Positions 1-5,002 of a stretch of DNA of 5,359 nucleotides are shown here, piece after piece; positions within the stretch are counted from its first letter, which is position 1, and each line of letters starts with the position of its first letter. The notes beneath the pieces were generated by a model, which did no database searches, was not told the origin of the DNA, and saw only the letters and a list, made by a program, of their open reading frames with translations. The DNA lies in the NCBI GenBank assembly GCA_020425915.1, contig JAGQQZ010000253.1, positions 1 through 5,359 on the forward strand, written 5' to 3'. This DNA is from Planctomycetota bacterium (GTDB taxonomy: Bacteria > Planctomycetota > UBA1135 > UBA2386). The position numbers were made by a program, and so were the translations under genes.

Positions 1-49
1 ACACCATCCATCACTGACGGGCACCACCCCGGCCGAGTCACCAGAGCGA

Positions 50-55
50 TATGAT
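50..55 (+). promoter_or_regulatory. Candidate -10 box (TATGAT) for the first gene
   Basis: TATGAT differs from the sigma70 consensus TATAAT at one position. It sits 26 bases before the ATG at 82 and would start a transcript near base 62, giving a leader of about 20 bases that contains the Shine-Dalgarno. No -35 match is visible at the usual 16-18 base spacing (bases 26-33 are C-rich), so activity would need an activator or another sigma factor, or the match is chance. Confidence 0.35.
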
Positions 56-68
56 CACCGGACTCCAC

Positions 69-74
69 GAAGGA
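69..74 (+). promoter_or_regulatory. Shine-Dalgarno site (GAAGGA)
   Basis: GAAGGA, containing the AAGGA core, lies 7 bases upstream of the ATG at 82, which is ideal spacing. It fixes that ATG as the start. It is the only clear Shine-Dalgarno in the window: none of the other three start codons has one. Confidence 0.7.
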
Positions 75-81
75 CCAACCG

Positions 82-990
82 ATGAATACGCGCGCACCGC
101 TCGTTTCGATCGTCGCCGCCGGCTTCCTGTGCACGGCGGCCATCGCCCAGGTCACGATGACCGCGACTGCCAACGCGTTCGAGGCGACCGGAAATTCCAT
201 TCCCGCCGGCACCGACGTCACGAGTGGCACGGTCGTCAGCGGGGGTCCTTCGCTCGTCCAGTTCCAGAGCGCGCGCACGTCCGCGGCGCTGACCGCACAG
301 CTGCGGAGCAACATCTTCGTGCCTTCGCCGATGGGTGGGCACCCGGCGTACTGGACGACGAGCGAAGTCGACCTCGCGCTGACTTCGGCGGTTCCGATCC
401 CGGTCGACGTGGTCGTCGCGTTCGACTTGAGTGGTGCGCTCCTCGGTGCCGGCGGCAGCGTGCTCGCGAGCGTCGCTGGCGAAGGCACGGCCGACGCCGC
501 GAACCCGACGCTCGCGTTCTCGACGACGCTCGACGCGACCGGGATCGTGATCGATCTCGACATGTCTTCGTTCGCGGGTGCGGTACCGAGCGGCCAGTTC
601 TCGTTCGTGTCGTACGAACTCATCGCGAACGTCACGGTCACGCCGACGAACTTCGCGACGTCGTACGGCGACACGTGCGGAGTCACGCTCGAAGCGACGG
701 CCTCGCTCGACGCGCCCCAGCACACGATCACGATCGCCGATCCGACCGCGAGCTACGGGATCCTCGTCATCGGCACGCAGCAGGCCGTGATCCCGTTGAG
801 CATCTTCATCGCCTCGTGGACCTGCACGCTGCGGACCGACATCCTGGTCTCGATCCCGGTTCCGGTCGGGCCACCGAGCGGTTCGTTCAGCTTCCCGTTC
901 GGGCCGCCGCCCGGCACGTTCACGATGCAGGCACTGACGGTCGCGAGCACGAACGTGAACACCTCGAACGGACTCGAGTTCGTGCGCTAG
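82..990 (+). CDS. Secreted protein with degenerate C-terminal YG-x-x-C surface module
   Basis: 302 residues, function unknown. The start is set by the GAAGGA site. Residues 1-22 form a type I signal peptide: Arg4, a hydrophobic core from about 7 to 20, and an A-I-A motif at 20-22 with cleavage before Gln23. The mature part is rich in Ala, Thr, Val and Ser and reads as beta-strands, with very few charged residues. From about 190 to the end it matches, from memory, a module common at the C-terminus of planctomycete secreted proteins: a YG-x-x-C start (Tyr195-Cys199), a 'lvIGtqqa..Pl' strand (about 228-239), a second cysteine in W-T-C (Cys248), a Gly/Pro/Ser-rich turn, then an f-x-x-Q-A-L strand and a final S-N-G-L-x-F. 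Cys199 and Cys248 are the only cysteines of the mature protein, so a disulfide is likely. No catalytic motif is visible. A role as an extracellular or cell-surface structural protein is inferred. It runs convergently into the neighbouring gene. Confidence 0.85.
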   Translation: MNTRAPLVSIVAAGFLCTAAIAQVTMTATANAFEATGNSIPAGTDVTSGTVVSGGPSLVQFQSARTSAALTAQLRSNIFVPSPMGGHPAYWTTSEVDLALTSAVPIPVDVVVAFDLSGALLGAGGSVLASVAGEGTADAANPTLAFSTTLDATGIVIDLDMSSFAGAVPSGQFSFVSYELIANVTVTPTNFATSYGDTCGVTLEATASLDAPQHTITIADPTASYGILVIGTQQAVIPLSIFIASWTCTLRTDILVSIPVPVGPPSGSFSFPFGPPPGTFTMQALTVASTNVNTSNGLEFVR

Positions 991-1010
991 CGTCCGGGCT
1001 AGTCCACGAA
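979..1010. terminator. Hairpin spanning both stop codons of convergent genes; candidate bidirectional terminator
   Basis: Bases 979-991 pair with 998-1010 around a six-base loop (GTCCGG, 992-997). The outer stem is TTCGTG with CACGAA and the inner stem is CTAGC with GCTAG. One C-C mismatch (985/1004) and one G-T wobble (986/1003) interrupt it. The plus-strand stop TAG (988-990) and the minus-strand stop (complement of 999-1001) pair with each other inside the stem. Symmetry makes the hairpin available in both transcripts. Neither side has the T-run of a classical intrinsic terminator, so it may act as a non-canonical terminator or 3' end stabiliser. Confidence 0.55.
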
Positions 1011-3200
1011 TCGGACTTCGAACACGCCTTCGCGACCGGCGTGCGACGGCATCTCGAACTCTCGCGACTCTCCGGCCACTTCGATCCGGAGTCGCAGCGG
1101 TCCGGCCGGCAATCCGCGTAGCTCGGCGTCGCCTGCGGCACCGGTCCAACTCGTCGTACCGGCCCACGTCCCTTGCGCGTCCGCGAGGTCGCGCGGTTCG
1201 CCGAGATCGGCGTCGAGCACCGACACCGAGGCGCGGGAGATCGGCGAACCGCCCGAGTCCAGGACTCGAACGAACACGGGTGCGCTCCGGTCGATCCGGA
1301 CGTCGAGCGGGACGAGACCGGGCCGGAGCTCGAGCGGCTCGAGTCGGGTGACGACGTGCTCCTTGGCGAACGCCTGGAGTTCGAGGCGGCCAGGAGGTTG
1401 CACGGTCCGAACGCGTCCGTTCGCGTCGGTGTCGCCGAGTGGCCAGATCCGCCCGGCGAGCGGCTCACCGGTGGTCGCATCGCGGAGCTGCGCGTCGATC
1501 CGCACGAGATCTTCGATCCCGTCCCCGAGCACGATCGTCACGTCCTGACCGGGCATCGTGCGGACGCGGCCGGGCCAACCGGTCTTCTCCGGGAACGCCC
1601 AGAGCTCGTGCTCGCCGGGGAACAGGTCGTCGAACGCGAAGGTCCCTTCGGGCCCCGTGCCGAGCCAATCGCTCGTCGGCGCATTGGGCAGCACGGCCGG
1701 AACGTCGTCGCCGAGCTTCGCGAGCACTCCGGCCGGCCGCCGGAGCTCGACCCGAGCCGCGACCGCGGTGCCGTCCCGATCGACGACGTGACCGGTGACC
1801 GACAGCGGCTCGCGGAGCACGAGGCGGACGCGCTGGGTCTCCGGGAGGAGTTCGAACGGACCTGCGAGGGCGCGCGCCCAGTTCGTCCCGCGACTTCGCC
1901 CGGCGGCGCTGATCACGACGGTTCCGCCGACCGGGCACTCGAAGTCGAACCGGCCCTCCTGGTTCGTCTGGTACGAGGCCCCGTAGACGAGGTCCGGCGT
2001 GTCGTGAAGTCGGACCTCGGCTCCGTTCACCGGGTTTTCGAACGGGTCGACGACCGTCACCTCGAGCACTGCCTTGGGCTTCGGCGGATCGGCGAGTTGC
2101 AGCGTCACGTGCACCGAAGTTTCGTCGCCCGTGCAGTCGACGATGCCCGGTCGGCAACCGTCGGCGTACACCACGACCCGCCACGGCAGTGGATCGACGT
2201 GGGCGATCCAGCCGGCGTCCACTCGCTCGACGCGGAAGGCCCGCTGCGTCCCGTCCGACTCGACCCCCAGCTCGCTGGCGCGCGCGGCCGGGATCGGCCT
2301 CGAGAACGCCGACACCTCGTCGAACGACTCGACGCCGGGTGGGGCGTCGACCGTGATCGACACCTCGCGTCGCTTCGATTCGTCGAGCAGCCAGGCGACG
2401 AGTTCTGCGCCAGCGCGGGTGATCTCGACGGCGCGCATGTCGAGCGTGGCGTAGCCCACGCGTCGCGCGGCGACGGAGCAGGCGCCGGTCGGGACGAGGA
2501 GTTCGGCGATGCCGTCGTCGTCGGAGATCGCCTCGCTCTCGTCGCGCGACAGACGGTACTCGCGCGGTCGCACGATGCTCGAGGCGATGTTCGCACGGAC
2601 GTTTGCGCCCTCGACGGGTTGCCGGTCGAGGTCTTGGGCACGGACGCGGATGCGCACGAGATCCGGGACGACGACGTGCACCTCGCGCGGGTCGAGCGCG
2701 CTGCCGAGGAAGTCGACGTAGCTGTCGAACTCGATGCGATTCACGACGACCGTGATGCCTTCGATCTGGTCGACGGACTGCACGGTGGTCGCGAAGCGCC
2801 CCGTCGAATCGGCCGGTCCGCGGTCGTGGCCGTACAGGCCGAACCCCTTGCGCCAGCGGACGTCGACGGTCGCCGCCGTGCAGGGGCGGCGATCTTCGTA
2901 GCGGGTGACGACGACGATGCCGTCACGCGCGGGAGCCGCGGTGGGCGCTTCGCCCTCGTCGAGCTTGCTCGTGAAACCGACCGGTGGCTCCGCAGCCGTG
3001 CGTTCGGGATCGTCGATCTCGACCCGGGTCCGCTCTGCGGGGTCCGACACGACGGACTCGGACTCGGGTTCGGCCAGCGCTGTCGAGTCGGCGTCGTGTG
3101 ACTCGAGCGGAGCGCGGCCCCACGAGTCGGACGCGAGTGCGATGGCGAAGATCGCGACGATCGCGAGTACGGCGAGTGAAACGGTCCGGCGCACCGACAT
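999..3200 (-). CDS. Membrane-anchored or exported protein with about seven carboxypeptidase-regulatory-like beta-sandwich domains
   Basis: 733 residues, function unknown. Residues 1-6 are basic and 7-23 hydrophobic: either a signal anchor or a signal peptide cut after A-L-A (21-23). Residues 29-92 are an acidic, Pro/Ala-rich linker, likely disordered. The rest reads as successive Ig-like or transthyretin-like modules at about 93-179, 181-262, 279-368, 377-463, 467-558, 565-637 and 641-730. The clearest show the family pattern of a V-x-D strand, a P-V/I-x-x-A turn (e.g. 'NPVNGAEV' 389-396, 'SPISRASV' 652-659), T/N-x-x-G-x-F/A (414-420, 'GPEGTFAF' 516-523) and a G-x-x-x-L-x-A/V return strand. 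Such domains bind or present surfaces, and no enzyme motif is visible. Cys349 and Cys356 are close enough to pair. The ATG at 3200 is chosen because the hydrophobic segment follows at once; the open frame continues upstream only as antisense of the next gene. There is no Shine-Dalgarno. This type is abundant in planctomycetes. Confidence 0.85.
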   Translation of the reverse strand: MSVRRTVSLAVLAIVAIFAIALASDSWGRAPLESHDADSTALAEPESESVVSDPAERTRVEIDDPERTAAEPPVGFTSKLDEGEAPTAAPARDGIVVVTRYEDRRPCTAATVDVRWRKGFGLYGHDRGPADSTGRFATTVQSVDQIEGITVVVNRIEFDSYVDFLGSALDPREVHVVVPDLVRIRVRAQDLDRQPVEGANVRANIASSIVRPREYRLSRDESEAISDDDGIAELLVPTGACSVAARRVGYATLDMRAVEITRAGAELVAWLLDESKRREVSITVDAPPGVESFDEVSAFSRPIPAARASELGVESDGTQRAFRVERVDAGWIAHVDPLPWRVVVYADGCRPGIVDCTGDETSVHVTLQLADPPKPKAVLEVTVVDPFENPVNGAEVRLHDTPDLVYGASYQTNQEGRFDFECPVGGTVVISAAGRSRGTNWARALAGPFELLPETQRVRLVLREPLSVTGHVVDRDGTAVAARVELRRPAGVLAKLGDDVPAVLPNAPTSDWLGTGPEGTFAFDDLFPGEHELWAFPEKTGWPGRVRTMPGQDVTIVLGDGIEDLVRIDAQLRDATTGEPLAGRIWPLGDTDANGRVRTVQPPGRLELQAFAKEHVVTRLEPLELRPGLVPLDVRIDRSAPVFVRVLDSGGSPISRASVSVLDADLGEPRDLADAQGTWAGTTSWTGAAGDAELRGLPAGPLRLRIEVAGESREFEMPSHAGREGVFEVRFVD

Positions 3201-3360
3201 GAGGCCGTGATCGTACCGACTTGTCGCGCGCGTGTCGTTCGACCAGATCGAGAGTCGACGTCCGATCGCAGCGGTGGTCCCGTCGGGCGCCCGGGTCTCG
3301 CGTTCCGGGAATTCGGACGTAACGTGGATGCAGCTGTCGCGACTTCGCGCCGCCCCCGAC
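3201..3360. promoter_or_regulatory. Divergent intergenic region
   Basis: These 160 bases separate two head-to-head genes and should hold both promoters. Visible in them are the TACGAT box for the minus gene (3210-3215), a perfect ten-base palindrome CGGGCGCCCG (3284-3293), an imperfect inverted repeat around GGGAATTC (3305-3318), and TAACGT (3320-3325), a poor -10 candidate for the plus gene that would give a leader of about 30 bases. Two alternative in-frame starts of the plus gene (GTG 3232, ATG 3328) also fall here. No strong Shine-Dalgarno or RNA structure is seen. Confidence 0.5.
3210..3215 (-). promoter_or_regulatory. Possible -10 box (TACGAT) for the minus-strand gene
   Basis: On the minus strand TACGAT ends nine bases before the ATG at 3200. 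If used, transcription would begin about three bases before the start codon, giving a nearly leaderless mRNA, which fits the lack of a Shine-Dalgarno. No convincing -35 hexamer lies 16-18 bases further up. A six-base match in this composition is weak evidence alone. Confidence 0.25.
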
Positions 3361-4929
3361 ATGTCACACCGCTGCGCGCTCTGTTCGACGTTCGTCTGGG
3401 TCTGGACCTGGCTGCTGCTCGGTTGCTCCGCGCTGCCGGCGCAGTTCGTCCGGCCATCGGGTGACGATGGCCCGAGGGTGTGGGGTGTCGAGGACGGGAT
3501 CGTCGTGGGGTTGCACCCCGACTTCCGAGATCCACTCGATCGCGTCGGTCCACGCGGGCTGTTGCGGATCGGGCTGATGCGCGAGGGTGTTCCTCGTCTC
3601 GTCAATTTCGTCGCGGTCGAACCGCTCGTCGCGGGCAAGCGTGGGCTGTCCGAACTCGAGCGTGGTGGCGACGGTGAACCCGGCAAGCGGATGTGGGTGT
3701 CGGATCGGCGCTCGCGCATCGCGACCGCGGAGCGGCAGGACCTTCGGGGCAAGGTGTCCGGTCGAAAGGGCTCGCGGCAATTGCAGTTCGTGATCCACGT
3801 CGAACCGTTCGCGAACGGCGCGCGGCCGATCGTCGAGGTCACGTTGTTCGAGGAGCAACCGGACCGCGTGCGTTTTCGGACCTGGCTGGCCGAAGGTTCG
3901 GCCGAGGTGGAGCAACTCACGTTGACCGCGACGATGGGCAACATGGTGCGCGGTCGGAACCTCTGGCTCGAGGACGCGCCGGTGCATTCGGTCGCTCTGT
4001 ACGGCGGCTACCGCGGCCACGGTTTCGTGGAGCACGATCCCTACGGGCTCGACGCGTTGCACCGAACGCGCGCGGGCGACATCGTCGTGGCGCTGACGCC
4101 GGACGAGTTCGTGCCGGCCGAGATCTGGCCGTTCGAGGACGGCGGTTGGCGGAGCCCTGTGCCGTGGGCGGCGCAGTTCTGGCTGAAGCCGAAGGGGACC
4201 TTCGACGCGAGCCTGCACTGTCGGGTGAACGGTCGACGGACCTACTGGCGCAGCCGCAACCCGCTGCCGTGCGGCGTGGCGTTCGAGAACTTCGAGCTGC
4301 GCGAGGACTTCGCGCCGGGCCAGGAGACCTGGTTCGGCATGACGGACCGATCACCCGGTGCGATGTTCGAGTTCGGCTACGACCTGCCGCCGAACGCGGT
4401 CGTCGAGCGGGAAGTCGACGATGCCGAACGCGCTCGGATCGCATCGGCTGGGCCGCTCGCGAACGGGGACTTCGCGGCGGGTCTCGATGACTGGGTGGCG
4501 CAGCCCGGCGCTGCGGCGTTTCGGTTGTTCGAGGAAGGCGGCGAGGCTCGGCTGACGACGTTCGCGGCGAAGCGGGATGCCGACCGCGGCACACTGTCGC
4601 AGTGCTTCCGGGTTCCCGACGATGCGCATTGCCTGCGGTTCTGGCTCCACGGTGGTTGTGATCCTCGATCGCTGCGCGTGCAGCTGTGGGACGGCGAACG
4701 CCTCGTGCGTTGGGCGACTGGACGGAACGACAACCAACCGGTGAAGGTCGAGTTCTCGTTGCGTGAGCATCGCGGTCGGGTGTTGACGCTCGAGATCGTG
4801 GATGACAGCGACGGGCGTTGGGGGCTGGCGGGGGACGGGCGCGGATTGCGCGCTGGGGCGCGAGGGGGTGGCGGGCGCGCGCCGGCGGGGCGGTGGGATT
4901 TGGCGGGCGCCCGCCGGATTGGATGGTAG
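3361..4929 (+). CDS. Secreted protein of unknown function with C-terminal jelly-roll-like domain and abnormal C-terminal tail
   Basis: 522 residues from the ATG at 3361. That start leaves a compact signal sequence: His3/Arg4, hydrophobic 10-20, then L-L-G-C (19-22), which fits a lipobox with lipidation at Cys22. Cleavage after Ala27, before Gln28, is the alternative. ATG 3328 (11 residues longer) is also possible. Residues about 36-330 resemble, from memory, an uncharacterised planctomycete family with a 'P-x-VWG-x-x-x-GI-VGL' opening (38-51), 'VNFVAVEP..AGKRGLSELE' (81-100), 'VEPFANGARP' (147-156), 'LTATMGNMVR' (187-197) and 'VNGRRTYW...FENFEL' (289-313). No catalytic set is recognised. Residues about 366-490 look like a carbohydrate-binding-type beta-sandwich ('NGDFAAGLDDW' 368-378, 'LSQCFRVP' 412-419, 'GRNDNQPVKVEF' 454-465, 'DDSDGRWGLAG' 481-491). 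The family normally ends a few residues later in a hydrophobic strand; here residues 492-522 are Gly/Arg/Ala-rich instead, suggesting frameshift or replacement of the terminus. Confidence 0.75.
   Translation: MSHRCALCSTFVWVWTWLLLGCSALPAQFVRPSGDDGPRVWGVEDGIVVGLHPDFRDPLDRVGPRGLLRIGLMREGVPRLVNFVAVEPLVAGKRGLSELERGGDGEPGKRMWVSDRRSRIATAERQDLRGKVSGRKGSRQLQFVIHVEPFANGARPIVEVTLFEEQPDRVRFRTWLAEGSAEVEQLTLTATMGNMVRGRNLWLEDAPVHSVALYGGYRGHGFVEHDPYGLDALHRTRAGDIVVALTPDEFVPAEIWPFEDGGWRSPVPWAAQFWLKPKGTFDASLHCRVNGRRTYWRSRNPLPCGVAFENFELREDFAPGQETWFGMTDRSPGAMFEFGYDLPPNAVVEREVDDAERARIASAGPLANGDFAAGLDDWVAQPGAAAFRLFEEGGEARLTTFAAKRDADRGTLSQCFRVPDDAHCLRFWLHGGCDPRSLRVQLWDGERLVRWATGRNDNQPVKVEFSLREHRGRVLTLEIVDDSDGRWGLAGDGRGLRAGARGGGGRAPAGRWDLAGARRIGW
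4813..4839 (+). other. Potential G-quadruplex in the 3' end of the secreted-protein gene
   Basis: Four G-runs (4813-4815, 4820-4824, 4830-4834, 4837-4839) are separated by loops of 4, 5 and 2 bases, which meets the usual G3 / loop 1-7 rule. More G-runs follow up to 4907 (e.g. 4855-4858, 4864-4868, 4873-4875, 4887-4890). The G-rich strand is the coding strand, so both DNA and mRNA could fold. Folding is inferred from the pattern only. Confidence 0.5.
4882..4917. repeat. GC-rich inverted repeats at the gene's 3' end; possible terminator hairpin
   Basis: CCGGCGGG (4882-4889) pairs with CCCGCCGG (4910-4917) across a 20-base loop. Within the same stretch 4902-4915 is a perfect 14-base palindrome (GGCGGGCGCCCGCC), and 4874-4883 is a ten-base palindrome. 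The nearest stop codon follows at 4927. There is no T-run immediately after the stem, though the DNA turns AT-rich from 4918. It may end transcription of the upstream gene or be a simple by-product of G/C runs. Confidence 0.4.
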
Positions 4930-4990
4930 ATAAGTCAGTATCTGGCAGTCGATTAGAGGGTATTGTTATTGCTTTGTTAGGGTAGATCGC
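4918..4990. other. AT-rich island between the secreted-protein gene and the HNH gene
   Basis: Composition switches abruptly from almost pure G/C (4813-4917) to more than half A/T, with several stops in all plus frames. It contains AGATA-N6-TATCT (4928-4943), an inverted repeat resembling a small operator, and a seven-base direct repeat GGTAGAT at 4925-4931 and 4981-4987 bracketing the island. It carries the upstream promoter elements of the HNH gene. No coding sequence is seen beyond the last codons of the upstream gene. Confidence 0.55.
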
Positions 4991-4996
4991 TATGCT
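4969..4996 (+). promoter_or_regulatory. Candidate sigma70-type promoter giving a leaderless HNH transcript
   Basis: TTGCTT (4969-4974) and TATGCT (4991-4996) are separated by 16 bases and resemble TTGACA/TATAAT. The seventh base after the -10 box, where transcription usually begins, is the A of the ATG at 5003. With no Shine-Dalgarno in the six bases between, the simplest reading is a leaderless mRNA. The AT-rich surroundings support a promoter. An alternative -35 (TTGTTA, 4963-4968) has poorer spacing. Confidence 0.45.
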
Positions 4997-5002
4997 GTCC
5001 GG

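Noticed and set aside
51..1121. Long plus-strand (51-1121) and minus-strand (55-1167) open frames overlapping the first gene
   Set aside because: Both are extremely Arg-rich and run past the hairpin into the neighbouring gene. Frame 82-990 has the Shine-Dalgarno, signal peptide and recognisable module.
1173..3101. A 642-codon open frame on the plus strand opposite the beta-sandwich protein gene
   Set aside because: Its translation is an Arg/Asp/Glu/Val-rich mixture with no domain pattern or signal, exactly what the complement of G/C-biased codons gives. The minus-strand gene has a clear signal segment and repeated domain motifs.
3284..3293. CGGGCGCCCG palindrome as a terminator
   Set aside because: Only five base pairs per arm with no loop and no T-run, between divergent promoters where a terminator is not expected; kept only as a possible operator.
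3201..3944. 248-codon N-terminal extension of the minus-strand gene
   Set aside because: The frame is open but its translation is Arg/Ser/Pro/Thr-rich and antisense to the conserved part of the plus-strand secreted protein. The signal segment begins precisely at the ATG at 3200.
3364..4218. 284-codon minus-strand frame opposite the secreted-protein gene
   Set aside because: Arg/His/Asp/Glu-rich antisense product without any motif; the opposite strand codes for conserved-looking blocks.
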